From NCBI GenBank assembly GCA_022841745.1, contig JALHQW010000021.1, forward strand, positions 49,950 to 113,949: a stretch of DNA of 64,000 nucleotides. Direction: 5' to 3'. The notes beneath the pieces are model-generated. The model was not told the origin of the DNA. It worked only from the letters and a program-made list of their open reading frames with translations, and ran no database searches. A program made the position numbers and the translations under genes. Below are positions 1 through 8,815 of this stretch, piece after piece (position 1 is the stretch's first letter; each line of letters opens with the position of its first letter). The stretch is from Saprospiraceae bacterium (GTDB lineage: Bacteria; Bacteroidota; Bacteroidia; Chitinophagales; Saprospiraceae).

Positions 1-2
1 GC

Positions 3-3000
3 AGCTACACCGTCACCGCCAGCGACGCGGGCGGCTGCACGGCGAGCGCCAGCTTTACGGTAGCAAACAACACCACGCCGCCTGTGCCGACTGCCACCGC
101 CACTCCATCTACCTGTGGGCAGAGCAACGGGGCGGTTGACCTAATTGTGACGCCATCCGGCAGCTACACCTTCGCTTGGTCGAACGGGGCCACCACCGAA
201 GACCTGACCGATATTGCAGCAGGTACGTACAACGTCACCGCCACTTCCACGGCTTCAGGGTGCTCTGCAACGACCAGCGCAACCGTCACGAACAACACAA
301 CCACTATAACCGTAACAGGCAATGTGACCCAGCCCTCTGGCGGCGGGAACAACGGAGCCATTGACATAACCATCACGCCGTCAGGCACCTACACCTACGC
401 TTGGTCTAACGGGGCAACCGCCGAAGATCTCACCGGATTGGGCGAAGGCACCTACACCGTCACCGCCACGGACGGGGGCGGCTGCACGGGGACGGCCAGC
501 TTTGTGCTCATCGAATCGGGCGGGGGCTGCCCCCTCATCCTTTCCACCAGCGTCAGTGTGCCGAACCCCGGCGTCGTTTGCGAAGGCGAGAGCATCACCA
601 TCTCGTCAGCCGTCAGTGGCGGCACGGCACCTTACACCTACGCTTGGTCAAATGGCCAAACCACACCAAGCTTCACAGTGCCAGCCCCCTTCAACCAGAC
701 CCTCGTCCTCACCGTCACCGACGACAACGGCTGCACGGCGGTCACCTCCATCCACGTCAAGGTCAACGTCTGGTACGTGGACATCAACTACTCCCAGATA
801 CCCGTCTGCGAGGGCGGCTCGCTCACCCTCATCGCCAGCACCACCGCCGAAATACCTGGCACGACTTATACTTGGTCAACGGGCCAGACGGGCTTCATGA
901 TTGAAGTGACCAGCTCCGGCACCTACTCCGTTTCCATGACCCACCCCGACGTGCCTTGCACCGCAACGGACGTGGTGACCGTCACCATCGGCGGTGGGAA
1001 CACACCCACCCCGCAAGTGAACGGCCCAGCCACGCTCTGCCCAGGCCAAAACGCCACACTCAACGTGGGCGGCGGCTCCTTCACCGACTACCTCTGGCAG
1101 GACGGCAGCACCAACTCGACCCTCCAAATAACCGACCCCGGCACCTACTCCGTCACCGTCACCAATGCTGACGGCTGCACGGGCAGCGATGCCATTGACA
1201 TACAGCCCGGCGGCGCTTTGCCCGCCATGAACGCCCCGACGGCTATCTGCCCCGGCCAAAGCACGGCCGTGGAAGTGACCAACCCCGGCGAGTTCACCAA
1301 CTTCCAATGGAGCAACGGCAGCAGCGGGCCTTCCATCACCGTGAACGCCCCCGGCACCTACACCGTGACGGTCACGGGCACGGGCAGCTGCACGGCCACG
1401 GGCAGCGCCGAAGTCAATTCCTCCGGCTCCAACGTAAGTATTTCTGGCGTTGCAACGCCCGTCAGTTCGTGTACATCGCCCAATGGAGAAATTGATATAA
1501 CCCTCTCGCCAGCAGGGAGTTATACTTACAATTGGTCAAACGGTGAGACCACGGAAGACCTCACGAGCATTGCCGTAGGCACCTACACCGTCGTCGTGAC
1601 GGACGGCGGCGGCTGCACGGCGAGCGCCAGTTTTGCGGTAGCAAACAACACCACACAACCTTTGGCAACGGCTGCCGCCACACCCGCCACCTGTGGCCAA
1701 AGCAACGGCTCCGTCAACCTTTCCATATTGCCAAGCGGCAGCTACAGCTACCTCTGGTCGAACGGCGAAACCACCGAAGACCTGACCGACGTGGCCCCCG
1801 GCACTTACGAGGTGGTAGTGACCGCCATCGCCACAGGCTGTACCGCCGCCGCCGCTGCCACGGTGCAAGACAACACCATCAGCATCGCTGTAACTGGCAC
1901 GGCCACGCCCAACACCGCTTGCAATGGCAGCAACGGCAGCATCAGCACAACGGCCTTCCCATCAGGCACTTACAGTTATTTATGGTCGAACGGTATGGCC
2001 ACCGAAGACATCGTTGGGTTGGCGGCGGGCAGCTATTCCGTCACTTTATCAGCTGGCGGCACTTGCAGCAGCACGGCCATTTTCAGCGTGGCCGAGGCTG
2101 CCGATTTTCCGGGCCTTTCGGCCATTGTGGTGCCCGCTGTTTGCGGCAATGCCGTCGGAGCAATTGACCTGAGTGTTTCCCCTACAGGCAGTTATGCTTT
2201 CACTTGGTCAAGCGGGGCCAGCACCGAGGACTTGGCCAATATCGCCCCCGGCGACTACGCTGTCACCGTCACTTCGGCCAGTGGCTGCTCCGCAACGGAT
2301 GCTTATAACGTGCCCAACAACAGCAACAACTTTACCCTTGGTGGTGCAGCTTCGCCCGTCACCAATTGTGGAGCAGCAAATGGAGGCATCAATTTAACCG
2401 TCTCACCAACCGGGAAATATGATATTTTATGGTCAAACGGCGAGACCACTGAAGACCTCATGGGCATAGCCGCAGGCAGCTACATCGTCACCGTCTCGCA
2501 GGGTGGCGCTTGCACCGCCTCGGCCTCCTTCACCGTTGAAAACCAGGTTGTACAGCCCACGCTTTCGCAGGGCGCAAGCCCTGCCTTCTGCGGTCAAGCC
2601 AATGGAGGTGTTGACCTTTTTGTCATCCCGCAAGGGAACTATTCCATTTCATGGTCAAACGGGGCGACGAGCGAGGACCTGACGGGCGTTGCCTCCGGCA
2701 ATTACAGCGTCACCGTTACGGGCAGCAACGGCTGCTTGGCTACCATGGCTGCCACCGTTGCAGAGAACACGACGACCATCGCCCTCACGGGCAATGCGGT
2801 GCCGAACACCTCCTGCATGGCCAGCAACGGCGGCATTGACCTGAACGCCACACCAACCGGGAACTATACTTATTTGTGGTCAAACGGGGCGACGAGCGAA
2901 GACCTCACAAGCGTTGCCGCAGGCAACTACATCGTCACCGTTTCGGCGGGCGGTTCTTGCTCCGCAACGGGCAGCTACACCGTGCCGAACAATTCCGGTG

Positions 3001-5777
3001 CTCCAAGCCTTGGCATCGTCATAGATGCAGCGGCTTGTGGTTTGAGTAATGGTAACGTCAACTTAACCGCTTCGCCGTCAGGTACTTACATTTATTTGTG
3101 GTCAAACGGGGCCACGACAGAAGACTTGACGGGCATTGCCGCAGGCACCTACTCGGTGACGGTAACAGGGTCGAACGGCTGCTCCGCAACATCGAGCGCC
3201 TTGGTGATGAACAGCCCAGCCATTTTCACCCCAAACACCAATGTGACGCCCGTTTCGTCCTGCACGGCGGCGAACGGCAGTATTGACTTGAGCGTGGCAC
3301 CGTCTGGCAGCTACACCTTCCTTTGGTCAACTGAGGCATCAACGGAAGACCTCACGGGCATTGCCGCAGGCAGCTACACTGTTACCATCACGCAAGGCGC
3401 AACCTGTTCTACCACAGCGACTTATGTGGTGATGGGTGGCAGCACAGCTCCATCGCTCTCACAGTCGAACAGCCCCGCCACTTGCGGACAGAGCAACGGC
3501 AGCATTGACCTTGCCGCGACGCCAAACGGAACCTATAGTTACCTCTGGTCAACAGGGGCGACTTCGGAAGACCTCATGGGCATTGCACCTGGCACCTACA
3601 CTGTCACCTGTACGGGAGCAAACGGCTGCACCACTACCCTGAGCGCCATAGTTGCCAACCTCAACTCGAATTTCAGCCTAAGCACTGTGCCAACGGCCAG
3701 CAGTTCTTGTATTTTGGCCAGTGGCCAAGTCAACCTAAGCGTCTCACCAACAGGTATTTACACCTTCCTTTGGTCAAATGGCGCTACCAACGAGGACCTC
3801 ACGGGTGTTGCCGCAGGCAATTACTCCGTCACCGTGACCGATGCCAGCGGCTGCGCTGATTTGGCATCCGTGACCGTAGGTGGGCCAGTACAACCGTTGG
3901 TCTCCATAGGTGGGCCAGCGGCGGCTTGCGAGGGGGCTTCCGCCACCATTAGCGCCACGTCGGGCTTTGCCAGCTACCTTTGGTCAAATGGGCAGACGGG
4001 AAGCAGTATAAGTGTTTCACAACCCAATAATTACAGTGTCACTGCCACGGATGCCAATGGCTGCACGGCCACGGCCAACCACGATTTAGGCAACTTCCCG
4101 CAGCCGACGCCCACCGTCACAGGGCCGGGCACTATCTGCGGGGGCAGCACGGAATTTGAGGTGACGGGCGGCGTTTTCACCCAAACCACCTGGAGTACCG
4201 GAGCGACAACCCCAAATATAACTGTTTCACAATCAGGAACTTACAGCGTCACCGTGACCGACGCCAACGGCTGCACCGCCTCCGATGCACTGACGCTGAT
4301 GGTGGGCAGCAGCCTCTCGCCAGACATCACGGCGACGCTGGAAGACTGCAACGGCACGGCCAGCCTTGATGCCGGGTCGGGCTTCGCCAGCTACCTCTGG
4401 TCGAACCCCACAGGGGGAACTGGAGCGACAACGCAGGTTATCACGGTCGTTGCCGCAGGCATCTACTCGGTGACGGTGAGCGATGCGAGTGGCTGCACGG
4501 GTACGGCGGTCGAGAACTACACGCCGCCCACCCCGCCCACGGTGGAGGTGCTGGGCGCTTCGGCGCATTGCGAGGGCGATGTATCGGTGCTGGTTGCCTC
4601 CGGCAATTTTCCGCAATACCTGTGGAGTACAGGCGAAACGACGCCGCAAATCAGCGTGACGCAGGGCGGCACTTACAGCGTGACGGCCAGCGATACCAAC
4701 GGCTGCATGGCCAGCGGGTCGTGGACGGTAACGGTATTGCAACCCAATTTCATTACCGTTGAACAGTTCACCTGCTCGGCACAAGATGCTGGCAATGTGC
4801 AGGTTACGCTCACCAATCAGTTCGGCTGCGACTCAGTGGTGACGGTGGTGACATTGCTTTCCAATCCAACAACCACGAACCTAACCTTGGAAGCCTGCAA
4901 CGGCGAAAGTATCAATTACAATGGAGTCAGCATTTTGGCGGGCACAACGCAGGAGGTCGTTCTTTTTGCCGCAAATGGCTGCGACTCGGTAGTGGTGGTG
5001 ACGGTACTTTCGTTGCCTTCCATCACGTATGAATTGAGCGCCACGAAAACCTGTTGGAATATTGACAATGGAAGTATTGAATTGAACATTTTTGGAGGTA
5101 AGGAACCCTTCCTCTTTTCGCTGGATGGCGGCGAATTTCTGCATGAGACGTTTTTCCCAGGGCTAACCGCTGGAACCCACTCAATAACTGTTCAAGACAA
5201 CAATGGATGCAGACTTGTACTAGATGCTATGGTGCCACAGACCAATCCTTCGGCTTTGGTGGTAGAAGATGCAACCATTAACTGCGAGCAAGGCTCGGTC
5301 AATCTACAGCCAACCCTTATCAGCGAGCATCCAGCGGCCGTGGTTTGGACTTGGCCCGATGGCTCGCATTTATCAAGTTTTGAAGTGGGTAAGGAAGGCG
5401 TTTACACGGTACAAGTGGACGACGGCTGCGAAGTATTGGAACGTGATATTCAGGTGAAATGGGAGGCGCTTTACTATGAAAATGACCTGTTCTACGTCCC
5501 CAACAGCTTTTCACCGAATGGCGACGGCATCAACGATGATTTCAGGGTGTTCATGGCACCACATGCGGAATTGCTGTCCTTTGAGTTCCGGGTATTCGAC
5601 CGCTGGGGCGACGAGCAGTTTGCGACTTTTGATGTTGAAAAAGGGTGGGACGGCACTTACCGGGAAACGCAGCGCCAGATTGACGTTCATGTATGGTTTG
5701 TGAAGGCTCAGGTTACGGTCTGCGGGTCGAGGGTGGTGAATGTGTTCAAGGAGGGCGGGGTGACGATCATGAGGTAA
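3..5777 (+). CDS. Giant SprB-like repeat adhesin, T9SS type B cargo (5' end outside window)
   Basis: The frame is open from base 3, so the true start lies upstream; an internal GTG at 84 is only the first possible start in view. About 1,924 residues are visible. Nearly all consist of repeats of about 75-85 residues: a strand with a WSNG core, then TEDLTGIAAGTY, then a strand ending in GCxAT, as in SprB/PKD-like adhesin repeats. Ig-like modules with a GTYSVTVT core are interspersed (about 980-1430 and 3890-4740). The last ~95 residues form the gliding motility-associated type B C-terminal domain (PNSFSPNGDGIND, then FRVFDRWG), which directs T9SS export and surface attachment. Each repeat carries a Cys pair. 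Likely role: cell-surface adhesin for gliding or biofilm. Repeats are also similar at DNA level, so copy number may vary. It converges on the OmpA gene across a bidirectional terminator. Confidence 0.88.
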   Translation, partial: SYTVTASDAGGCTASASFTVANNTTPPVPTATATPSTCGQSNGAVDLIVTPSGSYTFAWSNGATTEDLTDIAAGTYNVTATSTASGCSATTSATVTNNTTTITVTGNVTQPSGGGNNGAIDITITPSGTYTYAWSNGATAEDLTGLGEGTYTVTATDGGGCTGTASFVLIESGGGCPLILSTSVSVPNPGVVCEGESITISSAVSGGTAPYTYAWSNGQTTPSFTVPAPFNQTLVLTVTDDNGCTAVTSIHVKVNVWYVDINYSQIPVCEGGSLTLIASTTAEIPGTTYTWSTGQTGFMIEVTSSGTYSVSMTHPDVPCTATDVVTVTIGGGNTPTPQVNGPATLCPGQNATLNVGGGSFTDYLWQDGSTNSTLQITDPGTYSVTVTNADGCTGSDAIDIQPGGALPAMNAPTAICPGQSTAVEVTNPGEFTNFQWSNGSSGPSITVNAPGTYTVTVTGTGSCTATGSAEVNSSGSNVSISGVATPVSSCTSPNGEIDITLSPAGSYTYNWSNGETTEDLTSIAVGTYTVVVTDGGGCTASASFAVANNTTQPLATAAATPATCGQSNGSVNLSILPSGSYSYLWSNGETTEDLTDVAPGTYEVVVTAIATGCTAAAAATVQDNTISIAVTGTATPNTACNGSNGSISTTAFPSGTYSYLWSNGMATEDIVGLAAGSYSVTLSAGGTCSSTAIFSVAEAADFPGLSAIVVPAVCGNAVGAIDLSVSPTGSYAFTWSSGASTEDLANIAPGDYAVTVTSASGCSATDAYNVPNNSNNFTLGGAASPVTNCGAANGGINLTVSPTGKYDILWSNGETTEDLMGIAAGSYIVTVSQGGACTASASFTVENQVVQPTLSQGASPAFCGQANGGVDLFVIPQGNYSISWSNGATSEDLTGVASGNYSVTVTGSNGCLATMAATVAENTTTIALTGNAVPNTSCMASNGGIDLNATPTGNYTYLWSNGATSEDLTSVAAGNYIVTVSAGGSCSATGSYTVPNNSGAPSLGIVIDAAACGLSNGNVNLTASPSGTYIYLWSNGATTEDLTGIAAGTYSVTVTGSNGCSATSSALVMNSPAIFTPNTNVTPVSSCTAANGSIDLSVAPSGSYTFLWSTEASTEDLTGIAAGSYTVTITQGATCSTTATYVVMGGSTAPSLSQSNSPATCGQSNGSIDLAATPNGTYSYLWSTGATSEDLMGIAPGTYTVTCTGANGCTTTLSAIVANLNSNFSLSTVPTASSSCILASGQVNLSVSPTGIYTFLWSNGATNEDLTGVAAGNYSVTVTDASGCADLASVTVGGPVQPLVSIGGPAAACEGASATISATSGFASYLWSNGQTGSSISVSQPNNYSVTATDANGCTATANHDLGNFPQPTPTVTGPGTICGGSTEFEVTGGVFTQTTWSTGATTPNITVSQSGTYSVTVTDANGCTASDALTLMVGSSLSPDITATLEDCNGTASLDAGSGFASYLWSNPTGGTGATTQVITVVAAGIYSVTVSDASGCTGTAVENYTPPTPPTVEVLGASAHCEGDVSVLVASGNFPQYLWSTGETTPQISVTQGGTYSVTASDTNGCMASGSWTVTVLQPNFITVEQFTCSAQDAGNVQVTLTNQFGCDSVVTVVTLLSNPTTTNLTLEACNGESINYNGVSILAGTTQEVVLFAANGCDSVVVVTVLSLPSITYELSATKTCWNIDNGSIELNIFGGKEPFLFSLDGGEFLHETFFPGLTAGTHSITVQDNNGCRLVLDAMVPQTNPSALVVEDATINCEQGSVNLQPTLISEHPAAVVWTWPDGSHLSSFEVGKEGVYTVQVDDGCEVLERDIQVKWEALYYENDLFYVPNSFSPNGDGINDDFRVFMAPHAELLSFEFRVFDRWGDEQFATFDVEKGWDGTYRETQRQIDVHVWFVKAQVTVCGSRVVNVFKEGGVTIMR

Positions 5778-5823
5778 GTGGTATTTTCGACAGACCGCAG
5801 TCAGTGGATGATTTGCATAAAGA

Positions 5824-5860
5824 AAAGCGTCCAGCCAATGTTTCATTAGCTGGACGCTTT
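5824..5860. terminator. Bidirectional intrinsic terminator
   Basis: A perfect 12-bp inverted repeat (aaagcgtccagc and its complement) encloses a 13-nt loop. A-rich sequence lies on the left and T-rich on the right, so it can terminate both the rightward adhesin gene and the leftward OmpA gene. Confidence 0.85.
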
Positions 5861-5938
5861 GCATTTATTAATTTGACAGTTCAGCAACCAATAGCAGAAT
5901 CTGGCTGAAGACTGCGGACTGCCAACTGAAGACTCAAA

Positions 5939-7822
5939 CTACCGCACATACATGTTAAACTCCACCCGCCGGTTCTTCTCCTTTCCTTCGGAGGTGCTGT
6001 TGGAGGCAACGGGCTTGGACTCGCCGTAGCCTTTGTAATTCATGCGAGTTGCATCAACGCTGCGGGCCAGCAGGTACTGGTAGCATGAAGAGGCCCGCTC
6101 TTCGGAAAGGATGCGGTTTGCGCCAGCATCGCCCGTGTCATCGGTATGGCCGTCTATGTTGAGGTTATAGCGAGGGTATTTTTCCATTATTTGGGCCACT
6201 TTTTCCAGAATGGCATAGGACTGCGCCTTGAGGGTGGCCTTGCCCGTCTCGAACTGCACGTTTTTAGCAGCGGATAGCAGGAACTCCTTGTCCGCCTTCT
6301 CGATATCGGGGCAGCCTTGGTTGGTTCCTTTTTCATCGGGGCATTTGTCCGTGTGGTCCGGCACATTGTCGCCGTCGGCATCGGGGCAGCCGGATGCACC
6401 AGCTTTGCCGGCCTCGGTGGGGCAGAGGTCGTTGCGGTCAGCGATGCCGTCGCTGTCCGTATCGGGGCAGCCCTTGGTGGCAGATGGGCCAGCCTGGTTC
6501 GGGCAGGCGTCGTCCTTGTCGGGCAGGCCGTCGTTGTCGGCGTCATAGACTGGGCAACCGCTGTTGGACGAGAGGCCTTTTTCGTTGGGGCAATTGTCCC
6601 GACTGTCGGGGGTGCCATCACCGTCGGCATCGGGGCAGCCATTGGCGGATGCCACACCAGCCGTGTTAGGGCAGTTGTCGTTGTCATCAGCGATGCCGTC
6701 CTTGTCCGTATCGGGGCAGCCGCTGTGCAGGGCCACGCCAGCCGTGTTGGGGCAGCGGTCATCTTTGTCAATCACGCCGTCGCCGTCGGTATCGGGGCAA
6801 CCGAGTAGTTGGATGGGGCCAGCCATATCGGGGCATTGGTCACGGTTGTCAACAAGGCCGTCGTTGTCGGTATCCAATACGCCGCTGGCGACTGGCTGAA
6901 CAGGCTGTGTTGGCTGCGTAGTCGTTGGCGTAGTCGTTGCATTGGTCGGTTGCTGTGTTTGGGCAGGTGCGCTTGGCGGGCAACCTTTGAGCGCAATCGT
7001 GCCGGGCACGTCGGGGCATTTGTCGAGGTTGTCGTTGATGCCGTCGCCGTCACGGTCGGCCACTGCGGGGTTCGTCGGCTGGACGGTCACTGGCGTAGGA
7101 GGTGCAGCGGTGGGGCAGCCACGGGTTTCGGCGGGGCCTTTCACGGTTGGGCAATCGTCTTCGCCATTGGGCACGCCGTCATCGTCGGTGTCGGGGCAGC
7201 CGCCAGCAAGTGCGGTACCTGGCTCATTGGGGCAATAATCCTGTGCATCGGGCAGGCCGTCTGCGTCGGTGTCGAGCGGGCCGTCGAGGCGGGGCTGCGG
7301 GTTCAGCTTAAAATGCCAGCCGATGCCTATCTGGAGGTTGTCCCGAAATTCATCGAACGAGTAGCGGTACTCGCCTTGCAAAGCAAAGTACGAACTTTGC
7401 CCCGCCCGCACGTTCAAGCCGAGGCCGATGGGCAATTGGGCGTTGTTTTCCTCGAATTGTTCAAAAACCATCCCAATGCCCCCAAAAATATAAGGCCGCA
7501 GGAGGCTCTCCGAGTTGCCAAACTGGTATTGTGCCGTGGCGTCCAAGCTGACGATGACCGTTTTGTCCTCGGAGCCATCCAAGGTGGCGAGGCCGATTTT
7601 GAGGGGTATTCCTATGCCGATATTTTCGGTTACGTTCCGCAAATAGGCCAGTTCAAGGCCATTCGTGGGCTTGAACCCGCCGAAATCGTTGAGCTTATTG
7701 TAGTCAATGAAAAGGACTTTTGCCGAGATGCCGTTCATGGAAGCGCCGTCGCTTTGCGCAAAGGAGAAACTGGCTTGGAGCAGGCAAAGCACGGTTGCTA
7801 TGCACAGGATTGATTTCTTCAT
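5939..7822 (-). CDS. OmpA family outer-membrane protein with thrombospondin type 3 repeats
   Basis: 627 residues from the ATG at 7822, chosen because it begins a clear signal peptide (MKKSILCIATVLCLLQ... ending SFAQ); the frame extends 17 codons further upstream without one. Order: signal peptide; N-terminal outer-membrane barrel-like domain (about residues 25-190); about ten calcium-binding TSP3 units of the DTDGDGVIDKDDxCP type (about 195-500), interrupted by two Pro/Thr-rich linkers; then an OmpA/MotB peptidoglycan-binding domain (about 510-627) with the NIDGHTDDTG motif and the RVEF end. Expected to tie outer membrane to cell wall, with a rigid Ca-binding stalk between. This architecture is common in Bacteroidota. 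It is monocistronic and ends at the shared terminator. Confidence 0.92.
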   Translation of the reverse strand: MKKSILCIATVLCLLQASFSFAQSDGASMNGISAKVLFIDYNKLNDFGGFKPTNGLELAYLRNVTENIGIGIPLKIGLATLDGSEDKTVIVSLDATAQYQFGNSESLLRPYIFGGIGMVFEQFEENNAQLPIGLGLNVRAGQSSYFALQGEYRYSFDEFRDNLQIGIGWHFKLNPQPRLDGPLDTDADGLPDAQDYCPNEPGTALAGGCPDTDDDGVPNGEDDCPTVKGPAETRGCPTAAPPTPVTVQPTNPAVADRDGDGINDNLDKCPDVPGTIALKGCPPSAPAQTQQPTNATTTPTTTQPTQPVQPVASGVLDTDNDGLVDNRDQCPDMAGPIQLLGCPDTDGDGVIDKDDRCPNTAGVALHSGCPDTDKDGIADDNDNCPNTAGVASANGCPDADGDGTPDSRDNCPNEKGLSSNSGCPVYDADNDGLPDKDDACPNQAGPSATKGCPDTDSDGIADRNDLCPTEAGKAGASGCPDADGDNVPDHTDKCPDEKGTNQGCPDIEKADKEFLLSAAKNVQFETGKATLKAQSYAILEKVAQIMEKYPRYNLNIDGHTDDTGDAGANRILSEERASSCYQYLLARSVDATRMNYKGYGESKPVASNSTSEGKEKNRRVEFNMYVR

Positions 7823-8605
7823 AATTTTAAATCTGATTTGGGACGAAAGCTGCTCGATTAAATCAAAGGGCAAGGTGCGGTTTCAAATTAATGGCTGATA
7901 ATCAATGGCTTACCTTGTACACTTTTCATTGCCGATGCTTTCAATTGCTTGTTTTTGAACATGTTCAGGGCTTCGTCTGCCCTATTAAATCGTTTGCCCG
8001 AATGTACGGATTTCACGGTTGGATGTTTCAATCCTCCGGCCTATGTCCGCAATTGGGATGTCCTTATAGTGGTGGGTAGTAATGGATGCGATTCCAAAGT
8101 TAAGGATGGTACGAGGATTTTGCCCAAAATGGTGGGACGAAAAGGCAAATTTCACTGGTTTCAGGGATGCTGTAAGGTTGGAATTGGCCCGACAGCATGG
8201 CCTTGCTCATTTTTGTGCAAAGCTATTTTCAATGGTTCGTGAAGTTTTCGGGTTTTAAGGTTGTGGCCTAATAGCTGTTTTTGAAATGGTTGGTTAGGTT
8301 TTCAATCCTTTCAAAAATGATTTGTGGTTTGGTTTTGCCCCCAAACCCTAAAACCCCAGAACCTTAGAACTTCACGAACCATTGATTATAGGACAAGGTG
8401 CCTATTTTGTAGGCCATCCGACGTAATGTGTTTGACTGGTTGACAATGCCGAGAAACGGATTTATCTTTGCAAATAGGTGAGAAAGACCAAATCTCCTGC
8501 ATCAGGATGCTGACTTTTGGAAAAATGTGGTTTTGCGCAGGAAGGTATTCGCCCCATTTTACACTTTGAAATTTTCTACCTTTACACTTACTTAAACTCG
8601 TAAAA
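7823..8605. other. Gene-free stretch between OmpA gene and small peptide gene
   Basis: No convincing coding frame was found in about 780 bases. It holds the OmpA promoter region at the left and a 16-bp perfect inverted repeat at 8231-8246 and 8368-8383, listed separately. The right end must contain the promoter of the small peptide gene; TACACTTTG at 8560-8568 resembles a -7 box but has an extra base. Confidence 0.5.
8231..8383. repeat. Long-range inverted repeat (16-bp perfect arms)
   Basis: aatggttcgtgaagtt at 8231-8246 is the exact reverse complement of 8368-8383. The arms extend imperfectly inward (gggttttaagg against ccctaaaacccc). The 121-bp interior has no coding frame. It may be a decayed miniature element or an RNA structure. 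Confidence 0.6.
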
Positions 8606-8815
8606 ATGGCTTCAATGAAAAAACTCAACGATTTTATGGGCAAAGCCCTCAACACTCAGGAGAGCAACGAAGTGAAAGGCGGCAAAGCTTATGTGCCAAC
8701 GGACACTGGCTCGGTAGGGTACATCAATTGGGATGATGTAGAAATTCGTGAGAACAACCTCCTAACCAGTAGTTCCGAATCGCTGAAGGTAGGCTTAACT
8801 AAAGTGTGGCGCTGA
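8606..8815 (+). CDS. Small double-glycine leader peptide (RiPP/bacteriocin-like precursor)
   Basis: 69 residues; a second in-frame ATG at 8615 would give MKKLNDFMGKAL as N-terminus. The first 26-27 residues resemble the Bacteroidota natural-product leader: MKKL, amphipathic helix, then NEVKGG with a double Gly where peptidase-containing ABC transporters cleave. The ~43-residue remainder is Ser/Thr/Asn-rich (LLTSSSESLK) and has no Cys. No maturase, cyclodehydratase or transporter gene lies within the window, so modification would depend on enzymes elsewhere, or it may be an unmodified secreted peptide. Its stop codon abuts that of the convergent gene in the palindrome TGATCA. The family assignment rests on leader pattern only. 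Confidence 0.6.
   Translation: MASMKKLNDFMGKALNTQESNEVKGGKAYVPTDTGSVGYINWDDVEIRENNLLTSSSESLKVGLTKVWR

Noticed and set aside
6809..7813. 334-codon frame opposite the OmpA/TSP3 gene
   Set aside because: Produced by the regular TSP3 codons read backwards.
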